This document shows positions 12,965 to 21,668 of a DNA stretch of 45,713 bases, piece by piece. Position 1 is the first letter of the stretch. Each line of letters opens with the position of its first letter. The stretch comes from a virus, in IMG/VR virus record IMGVR_UViG_3300037488_001445, positions 1-45,713 of that record. One strand, given 5' to 3'. The position numbers were made by a program, and so were the translations under genes. The notes under the pieces were generated by a model. The model worked only from the letters and a program-made list of their open reading frames with translations. It made no database searches and was not told where the DNA came from.

Positions 12965-14547
12965 ACCTCGAGCAGGTGCGCGAGCTCTGGCCGTTCCTGA
13001 CCGCGGAGGAGCGCGTGCAGGTGTGGGCCGAGGTCCAGAAGGACGGAGCACTCTGGCGGCCGTTCCCCGGCCCGCAGTCGCTCGCCTACGACTGCCAGGC
13101 GGATGTCATCGGCTACGGCGGTGCAGCTGGTGGCGGCAAGTCTGCGCTGATCGCCGGCTGGGCTCTCGAGAAGTCCGAGCGCATGCTGGTGCTGCGGTCC
13201 GACAAGGCGCAGACCGCCGGCGTGATCCAATACCTCGAGGAGGTGCTGGGCACCGACAAGGGGCTGAACCGCCAGATCGGCTTCTGGAACATTCCGAACA
13301 AGCTGCAGACCCTGGTCGAGTTCGGCGGCCTGAAGGATCCGGGCGCCCACAAGGTCTGGCAGGGCCGCGCGCACGACAAGGTCGCCGTCGACGAGGCGAC
13401 CGAGTGTCGCGAATACCAGGTGCGGTTCGTGATCGGCTGGAACCGCAGCAGCAACCCCGCTCTCAAGCCGCAGACGCTGCTGACCTTCAACCCACCGATG
13501 GACGCGAAGGGCCGATGGATCATCGCCTTTTTCGCCCCGTGGTTGGACCGCAAGCATCCGCACCCTGCACTCCCTGGCGAGCTCCGCTGGTTCACCTCGC
13601 GCGACGACCAACCGGACTACGAGGTGCCCGATGGGCGCCCCTTTGTCTGGGGACCGGACAAGAGCCCGGTCTACCAGATCCCGCCGGGCACGCTGCCGGT
13701 GGACGTGATCCAGCCGCAGTCGCGGACGTTCTACCCCGCCAGGGTCACCGACAACCCGGTCTACATGGCGACCAACTACCTGAGCACCCTGCAGGCTCTC
13801 CAAGAGCCGATGCGCAGCAAGATGCTATACGGCGACTTCGATGCCGGCGTCGAAGACAGCGAGTGGCAGTGCATCCCGACAGCCTGGATCGAGGCTGCCA
13901 TGGCCCGCTGGAAGAAGCCCGACGTGCTCGAGCCCATGGACTGCATGGGGGTCGACGTCGCCCGCGGCGGCAAGGACAGCACCGTGCTCGCCATGCGCCA
14001 CGGCAACTGGTTCGACGAGCTCGTGGTGATCCCCGGCAAGGACTGCCGCGACGGGTTCCGAGTGCTCGCCGCCGTGGCCGAACACCTGCGCGACGATGCC
14101 ATGGTCGCCATCGACGTGGTCGGCGTGGGTGCCTCGCCGTTCGATTTGCTGCGCGAGCGCAAGTATCGCACGATGGGCGTCGTCGCCGGCGCCACGGCGA
14201 CCGGCAGCCCGCGCAAGGGACGCCTGCGGTTCTTCAACACCCGCTCCCAGCTGGTCTGGCAGTTCCGCGAGTTGCTCGACCCGGAGGCGAACAACGGGGT
14301 GGCGCTGCCGCCCGACCGTGCCCTGCTGGCCGACCTGTGCGCCTACTGGTGGCGACCGTCAGGCGATGCGATCCAGGTGGCCAGCCGCGAGGAGATCATC
14401 GACGAGATCGGCCGCAGCCCGGACCGGGCGACCGCGGTGATCCAGGCCGCGATCCCGACCGTGCCGTCCCGCGTGCTCGCCGAACGCAGGCTCGAGGCGC
14501 GGAAGCGTAAGGGACGCCGGACCTACAACCCGATCGAAGGGTTCTAG
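12961..14547 (+). CDS. terL: Terminase large subunit (packaging ATPase-nuclease)
   Basis: 528 residues from GTG 12961. Walker A is GGAAGGGKS at residues 53-61 (Lys60), Walker B is KVAVDEATE with Asp144-Glu145, and a coupling-type TFNPP block follows at about 178. The nuclease domain starts with CMGVDVARGGKDSTV (Asp332), then AIDVVGVG (a second acidic strand), the usual order for the RNase H-like fold. The enzyme drives DNA into the prohead with ATP and cuts it at start and end. It lies directly after the small subunit. The sequence alone does not tell whether packaging is headful or site-specific. Confidence 0.95.
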   Translation: MNLEQVRELWPFLTAEERVQVWAEVQKDGALWRPFPGPQSLAYDCQADVIGYGGAAGGGKSALIAGWALEKSERMLVLRSDKAQTAGVIQYLEEVLGTDKGLNRQIGFWNIPNKLQTLVEFGGLKDPGAHKVWQGRAHDKVAVDEATECREYQVRFVIGWNRSSNPALKPQTLLTFNPPMDAKGRWIIAFFAPWLDRKHPHPALPGELRWFTSRDDQPDYEVPDGRPFVWGPDKSPVYQIPPGTLPVDVIQPQSRTFYPARVTDNPVYMATNYLSTLQALQEPMRSKMLYGDFDAGVEDSEWQCIPTAWIEAAMARWKKPDVLEPMDCMGVDVARGGKDSTVLAMRHGNWFDELVVIPGKDCRDGFRVLAAVAEHLRDDAMVAIDVVGVGASPFDLLRERKYRTMGVVAGATATGSPRKGRLRFFNTRSQLVWQFRELLDPEANNGVALPPDRALLADLCAYWWRPSGDAIQVASREEIIDEIGRSPDRATAVIQAAIPTVPSRVLAERRLEARKRKGRRTYNPIEGF

Positions 14548-14586
14548 CGTTCCCCATTCCGACAGGCGCAGGGCCACGCTGCCAGC

Positions 14587-15093
14587 GTGGACATCAGACC
14601 CTCAACGCTGGCCGACATCCCGCGAGTGGTCGAGCTCGCCCTCGAGTATGCGCGTTCGGGACACCTCTCGGCGATCCTGCCGAGCGAAGAGGGACAGCCC
14701 GCCGGCTACTGGGACAAGCTCTGCACGCCCGCGTTCAAAGCGCTGGCCACAAGCAAGGACTCAGCGCTGCTGGTCGCCGAGATGGGCGACGGGCGCATCG
14801 TCGGGTTCCTCGCAGGCGTGCTGGCACCCTTCTGGTTCGCCGATGTCACGGTCGCGCAGGTGCTGGGCATCTACGTCACGCCAGGGTCGCTCTCGACGCG
14901 CGCCGGCTCGACGCTGATGGACGCCTGGCGCGCGCTCCCCGGAGTCGCGGCCTGCAAGATCCACGCGGCCAGTGCACCGCTGAGCTCCGATGGCGGCGAT
15001 GGCTACGGCTCGGTGCTGCGGCATCGCAACTTCAAGGCGATCGAGACCATCTACATGCGCGGAGCCCAGAAGGCGCCGGCAGTGAGTTACTGA
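14587..15093 (+). CDS. GNAT-fold acetyltransferase-like protein
   Basis: 168 residues from GTG 14587. The start MDIRPSTLADIPRVVEL is the classic opening strand and helix of GNAT domains. It is followed by a LLVAEMGDGRIVGFLAGVL strand pair and VLGIYVTPGSLSTRAGSTLMDAW, which fits the acetyl-CoA pyrophosphate loop region although the usual R-x-x-G-x-G/A pattern is altered to SLSTRAGS. The C-terminal end KAIETIYMRGA closes the fold. GNAT-like proteins occur beside terminase and portal genes in many podophages and may be virion proteins or modify host proteins. The substrate is unknown. The stop overlaps the next ATG (TGATG). Confidence 0.65.
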   Translation: MDIRPSTLADIPRVVELALEYARSGHLSAILPSEEGQPAGYWDKLCTPAFKALATSKDSALLVAEMGDGRIVGFLAGVLAPFWFADVTVAQVLGIYVTPGSLSTRAGSTLMDAWRALPGVAACKIHAASAPLSSDGGDGYGSVLRHRNFKAIETIYMRGAQKAPAVSY

Positions 15094-15428
15094 TGGGTGG
15101 CATCTACTCAGCCATCGTCGGTTCCACCGTTGGCACGGCCGTGTCGGTCTACCAGGGCGAGCAGCAGCGCAAGGCTGCAACGCGCAACCTGCGCGACCAG
15201 AGAGCGGCGCAGGACCGCGCCCTCGCCTCGACGCTCGCGCAGGAGCGCCGCAGCGCCGAGGAGATCGCTCGAGCCAACCGCCGCGCGCCCGACATCGGCG
15301 CGCAGCTGGTGGGCGCGATGGAGATCGCCGCGATGGGCGGCAACCGCGCAACCCTGCTCCGCGGCACGCGACCGTCGGTCGATCCCGTGGCCATGCAACC
15401 GTCCGAAGGCACACTCCTGGGGCAGTGA
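15093..15428 (+). CDS. Small helical protein before the portal gene
   Basis: 111 residues. A Gly/Val/Ala-rich segment (3-20) could touch a membrane. A long charged helix follows (about 23-70; Arg/Gln/Glu/Ala), probably coiled-coil, and the tail is Pro/Gly-rich and flexible. Small proteins of this kind between terminase and portal are often minor virion or head-completion proteins in podophages; I do not recognise a specific family. It is tightly coupled to the gene before it and abuts the portal gene. Confidence 0.55.
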   Translation: MGGIYSAIVGSTVGTAVSVYQGEQQRKAATRNLRDQRAAQDRALASTLAQERRSAEEIARANRRAPDIGAQLVGAMEIAAMGGNRATLLRGTRPSVDPVAMQPSEGTLLGQ

Positions 15429-17141
15429 ATGGACCAGATCCAGCAACAGGTGAAGGGCGCCGGGCTACTGCGGCAGCAACGGCTGACGCAACTGCAGACC
15501 GAACTGCAGCCGTGGATCAACGACTGGGAGATGATCGGCCGTCGCCTCGCCCCACAGCACGGTCGCTGGCTGAATGATGCGAACCAGCGCAACAGGCCGC
15601 GCACCAGCGAGTCGATCGACGTCATCGACAACACGGGCACGATGGCCGTGCAGACGCTGCAGAACGGCATGATGAGCCTGGCCTTCTCGCCGGCCCGCCG
15701 CTTCTGGAAGGGCACCATCGCGGACAAGGACCTCGCCGAGTGGCAGCCGGTCTCCGAGCACCTCGCGATCATCGACGATGCCGTGGGCACCGTGCTCGCG
15801 ATGAGCAACTTCTACCGGGTGACGCACGAGGGGTTCGCCCCGCTCGGCGTGTTCGGCATGAATGCCGTGCACCTGCGCCAGCACCCGAAGCGCGGCATGT
15901 GGCTCTACCCCTACGAGATCGGCGAATACTCAGTCGCCGGCAACGAGGAGAATGAGATCGACACCATCTACCGCCAGTTCGCGATGACGACGGTGCAGAT
16001 AGTCGAGCAGTTCGGCTGGGCCGCGGTCAGCGACCGAGTGAAGACCTCGTGGAACCATGGCCACCTGGGCCACTGGCACACGGTCGTGCACGCGATCGAA
16101 CCTCGAGCCCACCGCAAGCCGCAGAGCCTCGCCGCCCGCGACATGCCGTTCGCGTCGATCTACTGGGAGTTGAGCCAGTCGAAGACCGACGAGGTGCTGC
16201 GCGAGAGTGGCTATGAGGAGTTCCCCGTCGTGGTCCCGCGATGGTCCACGCGCTGCGGCGAGGTCTACGGCTACGGCGCCGGCACCTACGCAGTCGGCGA
16301 CACGGGCGCGCTCAACCACCTGGGCTACCGCAGCTCGCAACTCGTCGACTTCGGCGTCGAGCCGCCCGTCCAGGGGCCTTCGGCACACTCGCAGGACGAG
16401 CCTTCCTTCCTGCCTGGCAGCCTCACGCACAACGAGCAGCCCGGCACGCAGCCATTCAAGCCGGTGTGGCAGCCGACGCTCTCGCTCGGCGAGCTCAACG
16501 TCGAGCGCATGGACACCCGGCAGCGCATCAACCGGGCGTTCTTCGTGGACATGTTCCTGATGCTCTCCAACATCAGCGACACCACGCAGCGCACCGCCGC
16601 CGAGGTCGCCAAACGCGCCGAGGAGCAGCTCGTGCAGGCCGGCCCGGTGGTCTCGAGGATCAACCGCGAGTACGGCGAGCCGGTGCTGAAGTTCGCGTTC
16701 CGCGTGGCGCAGCAGATGGGTCTGATCCCGCCGCCGCCCGAGGAGCTGCAGGGCCAGCGCTGGGAGATCGAGTTCGACTCGGTCTTCGTCCAGGCGCAGA
16801 AGTTGATCGGCACCGCGAACAACGACCGGTTCATGGCGAGCATCGGCCCGGTGCTGGCCTACGACCAGACGCAGGTCGACGTGCTCGACGGCGAAGCGAT
16901 CATCCGCGACTACGCGTCGCGCTACTCAATCCGCCCCAAGAACCTGCGCAGCCCGAAGAAGGTCGCCGAGCGCCAACAGTCGCGCGCCGCGGCGATGGCA
17001 GCGAAGGAGCAATCCGCGATCCTGGCCGAGCAGGCCGGCGCCGCATCGAACCTCGCTGGTGCCGCCGCAACGGGCGGCGCACCGGCAGATCAACTGTCCC
17101 AGCTGGTTGGCTACAACTCGCCGCCGGCGCAATCCTACTGA
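15429..17141 (+). CDS. Portal (head-to-tail connector) protein
   Basis: 570 residues. It matches the podovirus connector family (T7 gp8-like): an N-terminal helical part with WINDWEMIGRRLAP, then SIDVIDNTGTMAVQTLQNGMMSLAFSP (written here only as a region, about residues 59-87), a FYRVTHEGFAPLGVFGMNA block, an acidic YGYGAGTYAVGDTGALN block near residue 280, and MLSNISDTTQRTAAEVAKRAEE near 377, which is the crown/stem helix. Twelve copies form the ring through which DNA enters and leaves and to which terminase and tail bind. The last 60 residues are Ala/Gln-rich and flexible. Confidence 0.9.
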   Translation: MDQIQQQVKGAGLLRQQRLTQLQTELQPWINDWEMIGRRLAPQHGRWLNDANQRNRPRTSESIDVIDNTGTMAVQTLQNGMMSLAFSPARRFWKGTIADKDLAEWQPVSEHLAIIDDAVGTVLAMSNFYRVTHEGFAPLGVFGMNAVHLRQHPKRGMWLYPYEIGEYSVAGNEENEIDTIYRQFAMTTVQIVEQFGWAAVSDRVKTSWNHGHLGHWHTVVHAIEPRAHRKPQSLAARDMPFASIYWELSQSKTDEVLRESGYEEFPVVVPRWSTRCGEVYGYGAGTYAVGDTGALNHLGYRSSQLVDFGVEPPVQGPSAHSQDEPSFLPGSLTHNEQPGTQPFKPVWQPTLSLGELNVERMDTRQRINRAFFVDMFLMLSNISDTTQRTAAEVAKRAEEQLVQAGPVVSRINREYGEPVLKFAFRVAQQMGLIPPPPEELQGQRWEIEFDSVFVQAQKLIGTANNDRFMASIGPVLAYDQTQVDVLDGEAIIRDYASRYSIRPKNLRSPKKVAERQQSRAAAMAAKEQSAILAEQAGAASNLAGAAATGGAPADQLSQLVGYNSPPAQSY

Positions 17142-17150
17142 GGCCCAACC

Positions 17151-17498
17151 ATGGCAGTCACCGCAGTCACTACCACCCAGCCCCCGCGCATGAAGTCGAA
17201 GGTCCACATTTGGACTGCGATGGCAGGCGCCACGACGAACACCGGCGAGCCGGTTGACGTGCTGGGCTACTCGAGCCTGCTCTTCGGCGTCCAATACATC
17301 AGCGGCGGCACCACCACCGTCGGACTGCAGGGGTCGCACGACTCCACGTTCACGAACCCATTCTGGCTGACGGCACCGACTGTCCCGACCGTTTCGGCTC
17401 CTGCAGCGATCGTGATTCAGAGTCCGCCGCGCTACGTGCGCCCGGCAATGGTCGGCGTGACGGCAGCGAGCTACACCGCTTCCATCATTGCGCGCTGA
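17151..17498 (+). CDS. Small beta-rich structural protein, unrecognised
   Basis: 115 residues, rich in Thr, Val, Ala and Gly, with alternating hydrophobic residues that predict beta strands (VLGYSSLLFGVQYISGG, TVGLQGSHDSTF and others). No signal peptide or enzyme motif is seen. A GAGG site lies 7 bases before the ATG. Placed between the portal and an exported protein, it could be a minor capsid or decoration protein. That is inference from composition and position. Confidence 0.5.
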   Translation: MAVTAVTTTQPPRMKSKVHIWTAMAGATTNTGEPVDVLGYSSLLFGVQYISGGTTTVGLQGSHDSTFTNPFWLTAPTVPTVSAPAAIVIQSPPRYVRPAMVGVTAASYTASIIAR

Positions 17499-17502
17499 GC
17501 TG

Positions 17503-19431
17503 ATGCGCCACCTCCTCCTCGTGCTCCTCGCCGCGTTCGCCGCGGCGCAGGAGTCTCTCGTCGTCGCCAACTACGCCACCCAGGCCCAGCGAGGCTGGGT
17601 GTTCGTGGCCACGCCCGAGGTCGCCAAGCACGCCACCGGCTGGCTCAAGACGGACGAGGGGCAGTTCTCGCCATACGTGCGCGAGACCGGTGGGGTGCGC
17701 GTCTGGACATCCCTGCCGGCCGGCGGCATGGCCAAGCTCTTGTGGATCGACAAGCCCCGCGAGTCCCCAGGCTTCGCGTGGCACCCGGTCGTCGAAGTGA
17801 ACGCGATGCGCTTGTTGCCCTACTGGACGCTCGGCGACGAGCGATCCCAGCCGGCGGCCCTGCGCGTCACCTACGCCAGCGATGCAGTCCTGCGCGTGCA
17901 CCTGCGCACCGTGTTCGCCACGCGTCGGGTCTCGATCGACTGCTGGCTGACCGTCACCAGTGGCGAGCCCAACATCGAGCTCGTGCAGTCGGCGACCTAC
18001 GGCGACACCCGCAACGATGGGCAGCCGCAGTCGGTGATCCTCCCCGAGCTCCGCACATGGTGCGACGGCGGCCGGATCGTCGACGACGAGTGGAGCCGCC
18101 ACGGTCTCGGCTTGGCTACCTGGACGCCTGGCGCGATCTGGTATCAGCCCACCGTGCTGGCCGGCACTCGATGGCATAGGTCCTCGAGATTCGTCCTTCG
18201 CGGCGCGATCATGGCCGCCAACGACCCTGCCCGCCTCGAGGGTCGCCCCCTGGTCGGCATGTCGCTCGGCTGGCAGGGCAAGTGGGGTCCCTTCGGTGTC
18301 GTGCCGGCCGCCAACACCGACATGCTGCAGCAGGTGGGCCGCCAGAAGCAGGCGTGGTTCGCGCGCCCCAACGGCTCCTACGCGCAGCTGCGGCCTGAGT
18401 GCCAGGGGTTCGCCTCGAGCACCGGCGAGAACCAGGGCTTCGGCTGGGCGTCGCACCATGCCGTCAGCACCGGCGAGCCGTGGCCGATCCTCGACCTGCT
18501 CTGGCAGGTGGAGGCGTATGCGATCAGGCCGACCGGCAACCGCGAGCCCGATGGCAGCCCCATGCAGGCGATCGCGCACCCGTCTGCCAGGACGATGAAC
18601 CAGAGGCCCGACCTGAACCTGGGTCCCTCTGACCGTCTCGGCTGGCCCGGCATCAACGGCATCGCCTGGATCCCGGCGCCGACCTCGGTCGCCTACGCCA
18701 CCGAAGACGACGAGCACCGGGCACCGGTCGAGCTCGCAGCTGCCGCGGCACTGACGCGCGATCCGCTGGTCGAGCAGATCATCGACGACCTGATCCAGTT
18801 GGACGCGACCGACGTCTACGTGCGCGAGCACCGCGTCCCTTCCGCCCGGTCGATCGGCCGCACTGCGCTCGCCTGTTCCTGGTGGGTCTGGCTTGGCCAC
18901 CGCGAGGCGGAGCCCATCCTGCGCGCTCGCCTCGACGATGCGCTCACGCTGCGCGCCGCGAGCTGGCAGGGCGCCCCGGTCGCCACGATCGGCCCGCCCG
19001 ACCAGGCGAAGTATGGGTGGTTCATCGGCGGCACCCAGACCCCGGTGATGGGCTGGCAGCCGTGGCAGCAGGTGATCGCCGCCGGCGGCCTGCGTGCAGC
19101 CGGGTTCGTGCTGAACGAGCAGCGCTACGTGCTCGCCGGCCAGGAGCTCGCCACCATGGTGCTCAACGAGGCATACAGGGTGCAGGCAGGCAAGTTGAAG
19201 CACGCCTACGCGATCGCCTACCAAGCAGGCCAACCGCTGGCCGATGACCGCTGGCCGATCACTGGCGACCTGCGCGAGATCTACAACGACTACGTCTACG
19301 CGATCCCCGACACGGACACCTGGACGGTCGGCGCCGCGCTGATCGCACCGACGCATCCTCGAGCCGAGGTCGTGCGTTCGTCGACGCCCATCCGCACGGG
19401 CATGAACGCTCGCTGGCGCGCTTTGCGCTGA
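17503..19431 (+). CDS. Exported-looking 642-residue protein of unknown function
   Basis: The first 16 residues (MRHLLLVLLAAFAAAQ) form a signal peptide with an Ala-x-Ala cut site. The next 300 or so residues look all-beta (many Val/Trp/Thr strands). Residues about 400-620 look helical, in a repeated pattern that could be an alpha/alpha barrel, with Trp-rich loops such as GWQPWQQVIAAGG. The two-part plan, beta sandwich plus helical toroid, is known from polysaccharide lyases and related enzymes, but I see no diagnostic catalytic motif and make no enzyme claim. A signal peptide is rare in the head-tail operon of a podophage. Start: ATG 17503 is preferred over an upstream in-frame start at 17488, because it begins exactly at the signal peptide and does not overlap the preceding gene. 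Confidence 0.65.
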   Translation: MRHLLLVLLAAFAAAQESLVVANYATQAQRGWVFVATPEVAKHATGWLKTDEGQFSPYVRETGGVRVWTSLPAGGMAKLLWIDKPRESPGFAWHPVVEVNAMRLLPYWTLGDERSQPAALRVTYASDAVLRVHLRTVFATRRVSIDCWLTVTSGEPNIELVQSATYGDTRNDGQPQSVILPELRTWCDGGRIVDDEWSRHGLGLATWTPGAIWYQPTVLAGTRWHRSSRFVLRGAIMAANDPARLEGRPLVGMSLGWQGKWGPFGVVPAANTDMLQQVGRQKQAWFARPNGSYAQLRPECQGFASSTGENQGFGWASHHAVSTGEPWPILDLLWQVEAYAIRPTGNREPDGSPMQAIAHPSARTMNQRPDLNLGPSDRLGWPGINGIAWIPAPTSVAYATEDDEHRAPVELAAAAALTRDPLVEQIIDDLIQLDATDVYVREHRVPSARSIGRTALACSWWVWLGHREAEPILRARLDDALTLRAASWQGAPVATIGPPDQAKYGWFIGGTQTPVMGWQPWQQVIAAGGLRAAGFVLNEQRYVLAGQELATMVLNEAYRVQAGKLKHAYAIAYQAGQPLADDRWPITGDLREIYNDYVYAIPDTDTWTVGAALIAPTHPRAEVVRSSTPIRTGMNARWRALR

Positions 19432-19443
19432 TAGGATCCCGCG

Positions 19444-19510
19444 CGCCTGGTTGTGCATGCCAGGCGTCGGAAGCGAAGTGCGCCGCCCTCGGCTCGTCGT
19501 CGAGGGTGGC
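19444..19510 (+). other. Two hairpins in the 133-base gap before the Bbp19-like gene
   Basis: The first hairpin is 19444-19450 with 19460-19466 (7 bp). The second is 19482-19491 with 19501-19510 (nine pairs and one G-T wobble). Neither has a T-run. They may weaken read-through from the exported-protein gene or stabilise the capsid-gene message that starts downstream. No other gene is seen in the gap. Confidence 0.45.
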
Positions 19511-19564
19511 ATTTACCGCGCCGCCCGTTCCTGAATCCGCCAGCCCCCGTGTGAGGCTGCAGGC

Positions 19565-19936
19565 GTGTTCAGTGACCCGCAAGCCATCGCCGAGGACCGC
19601 CACAACCGCAAGGTCGCAGACCGCGCGGGGCAGTTGGCCGACCGGCAGGAAGACGCAGACCTGCGTGAGCTGATCGCTCACGAGTGGGGTCGCCGCCTGC
19701 TTTGGACCCTCGGCCGCGCCGCTCGCGCGACGCCAGCCACGATCGCTGACACCACGAACGTGCACGAGACCTTCTTGCGTCTCGGCCGCGCCTCCGAGGC
19801 GTGGCGGCTCCTGCAACGCACGCTCGCGATCTCTCCGCAGACCTACGCGCAGATGGCGCAGGACGCAGCGAACCATGACCGAACCCTCCTCGACCGTGCC
19901 CGCAACGAACTCGCCCTCGACGCAGCCAACGGCTAA
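19565..19936 (+). CDS. Bbp19-like small virion protein
   Basis: 123 residues from GTG 19565, with a GAGG site 10 bases upstream. The core RELIAHEWGRRLLWTLGRAA followed by a Thr/Pro loop and NVHETFLRLGRASEAWRLLQRTL matches the pattern of the short helical proteins named after Bordetella phage BPP-1 Bbp19 ('GRxxLxxLL...tfxxGxRxvgxxLL'). They lie in the head gene cluster of many podophages; their exact role is not settled. The gene's last 62 bases overlap the scaffold gene in another frame, an unusually long overlap for this genome. Confidence 0.55.
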   Translation: MFSDPQAIAEDRHNRKVADRAGQLADRQEDADLRELIAHEWGRRLLWTLGRAARATPATIADTTNVHETFLRLGRASEAWRLLQRTLAISPQTYAQMAQDAANHDRTLLDRARNELALDAANG

Positions 19937-20543
19937 CCCCGTTGCCGCGCCGGTGGCAGTCCCTGGTATTCAGCCGACGCAGTCCGCGCCGGCGCCAGGT
20001 TCGCAGCCCCAGCCTGTGACGACGCCGGCGGTGGAGCCGGTCGCGCCAGTCCCTGCAACCGCATACGCGCTGAAGATCCCCGAGGGCACCGCCCTCGACG
20101 CATCTGTGGTCGCGGCATTCGGAACGCAGGCGCATGGCGCGGGGGTCACGCAGGAGGCAGCGCAGAAGATGCTCGAGGCACTGGCGCCGATCGTGGCCCA
20201 GTCCGAGACATCGAAGCATCAGGGCACTGTCCAGCGATGGCAGCAGCAGGCCGCAGCCGATCCGAGATTCGGCGGCACGGCCAAGGCTGCTGAGGTCGCC
20301 GCAAGTGTGGACATGGCCCTCGAGCGCGCCGGCACGCCGGCTCTGCGCGAGCTGCTCACCAAGAGCGGGCTGATTGAAGAGCCCGATCTCCGCTACCTGC
20401 TTGCGCAGACCGGCCTGGCCTTCCGGCCAGACGGTGCACCTGTGCGGGGCACGCCAACCGAGGGGAAGCCCACTCGGTTCCAAGGCGTGATGACCCCCGA
20501 GGCTGCGGCCAAGCAGATGCCATACACCTCAATGAGGAAGTGA
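19875..20543 (+). CDS. Capsid scaffolding protein
   Basis: 222 residues. The first 60 are Pro/Ala/Thr/Gln-rich and disordered. Residues about 62-190 are helical, with a TAYALKIPEGTALDASVVAAF block and WQQQAAADPRFGGTAKAAEV, which is the common 'W..e...DPefGG' block of phage scaffold proteins. Then come ALRELLTKSGLIEEPDLRYL and a basic C-terminus that ends just before the capsid gene; scaffold tails of this kind bind the coat protein. It directs prohead assembly and is later removed. Its place right before the major capsid gene agrees. Confidence 0.8.
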   Translation: MTEPSSTVPATNSPSTQPTANPVAAPVAVPGIQPTQSAPAPGSQPQPVTTPAVEPVAPVPATAYALKIPEGTALDASVVAAFGTQAHGAGVTQEAAQKMLEALAPIVAQSETSKHQGTVQRWQQQAAADPRFGGTAKAAEVAASVDMALERAGTPALRELLTKSGLIEEPDLRYLLAQTGLAFRPDGAPVRGTPTEGKPTRFQGVMTPEAAAKQMPYTSMRK

Positions 20544-20550
20544 GTCTGCA

Positions 20551-21603
20551 GTGACCGATTACACACACAGTTGGCCGACGTTGCTGGACACGGTCCAGAT
20601 GTTCGGCAAAGACGGCAAGCTCATGCCGTGCGCCGAGACGCTCACTCGCGAAAACGAGTGGCTCGACTTCATGCCCTGGGTCGAGGCGTCGGACTGGAAC
20701 GTCCACGCCTACAACAGCATGACCGGGCTGCCGACGACCTACATCAAAAAGGCGAACCGCGGCGTGGTCCCGAGCCTTGGCACCGAGGCGCGTCAGATGG
20801 ACCCGTTGGCGGTCCTGACGTCGCTCTCGCAGATCCACGACGAAGTGCTGAAGCAGTCGCCCAATCCCGAGGCGGCGCGCTACCGGCACGACAAGAAGCA
20901 CATGATCGCGCTCGGCAACGAGCATGGTAGATATCTGATCTACGGCGATCCAGGCAACCAGTCGGGTGAAGTGCTCGGTCTGACCCAGCGCTACAACGAC
21001 CCGGCTGCCGGCAACAGCGACAACCTGCTGACCTGCGGCGGCACCGGCGCGGACAACACGTCCATCTGGCTGCTCGCTGTCTCGCCCGACACGATCGCGT
21101 GCCCCTACGCGCGTGGTTCGATGGGCGGCCTCGAGGTCGAGGACCTGGGTCGCCAGCTGGTGCCCACATCGGCGATCACGTCGGCCGGTCCGCCCGAGCA
21201 GCTCGTGGCCTGGACAACCGAGTTCAACTTGCGGCACGGGCTCGCAGTCATGGATTGGCGATACGCCAGCCGCGCCTGCAACCTGTCGCTCTCGGAGCTC
21301 AAGTTCCAGTCGGGTGGGCAGAACCTCGACTCGCCAACGCACATCTTCCGCGTGATGTCGCGCATGCAGGACCGCATCCCCGGCAGCGGTGCGGGCACCC
21401 AGATGTTCTACCTCGCTGGTCGTGGCGCTCTCAGCTACCTGAAGCTGCACGCCATGGACAAGAGCCAGAACGTGCTCTCGGTGCAGGACGGTCTGAACCA
21501 GTTCGGCATGCCGCGCCAGGAAGTCCGCTTCCAGGGCATCCGCGTCTTGCGCGCCGACGCACTCAACATCGACGAGGCTCTCGTCGCCGGAGTCACCCTG
21601 TGA
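20551..21603 (+). CDS. Major capsid protein
   Basis: 350 residues from GTG 20551, with GAGGAAG about 12 bases upstream. It looks like an HK97-fold coat protein of the BPP-1-like podophages: an N-terminal arm with WPTLLDTVQMFGKDGKLMP, an E-loop-like stretch (TGLPTTYIKKANRGVVPS), a spine region near LTSLSQIHDEVL, and C-terminal strands around VRFQGIRVLRADALN. The repeated alternation of long helix and beta sheet and its place after the scaffold support the call. The downstream GC hairpin (21615-21632) may favour high output of this gene. Several hundred copies would build the shell. Confidence 0.85.
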   Translation: MTDYTHSWPTLLDTVQMFGKDGKLMPCAETLTRENEWLDFMPWVEASDWNVHAYNSMTGLPTTYIKKANRGVVPSLGTEARQMDPLAVLTSLSQIHDEVLKQSPNPEAARYRHDKKHMIALGNEHGRYLIYGDPGNQSGEVLGLTQRYNDPAAGNSDNLLTCGGTGADNTSIWLLAVSPDTIACPYARGSMGGLEVEDLGRQLVPTSAITSAGPPEQLVAWTTEFNLRHGLAVMDWRYASRACNLSLSELKFQSGGQNLDSPTHIFRVMSRMQDRIPGSGAGTQMFYLAGRGALSYLKLHAMDKSQNVLSVQDGLNQFGMPRQEVRFQGIRVLRADALNIDEALVAGVTL

Positions 21604-21614
21604 CCTGACCAGCC

Positions 21615-21632
21615 GCCGCCCTAGCGGGCGGC
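21615..21632 (+). terminator. GC hairpin after the major capsid gene
   Basis: A perfect 7-bp GC stem (21615-21621 with 21626-21632) and a 4-base loop lie 12 bases after the capsid stop. There is no T-run. It may partly stop transcription or protect the 3' end of the capsid message; genes downstream still need read-through or another promoter. Confidence 0.5.
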
Positions 21633-21668
21633 GAGCGGTCTCACCTTCAACTACCAGAGGACAGACAC

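Noticed and set aside
17485-19512. A 675-codon - strand frame opposite the exported protein
   Set aside because: The + strand frame has a signal peptide at its start and fits between neighbours; the - frame is Arg/Gly/Leu-rich shadow and would run against the operon.
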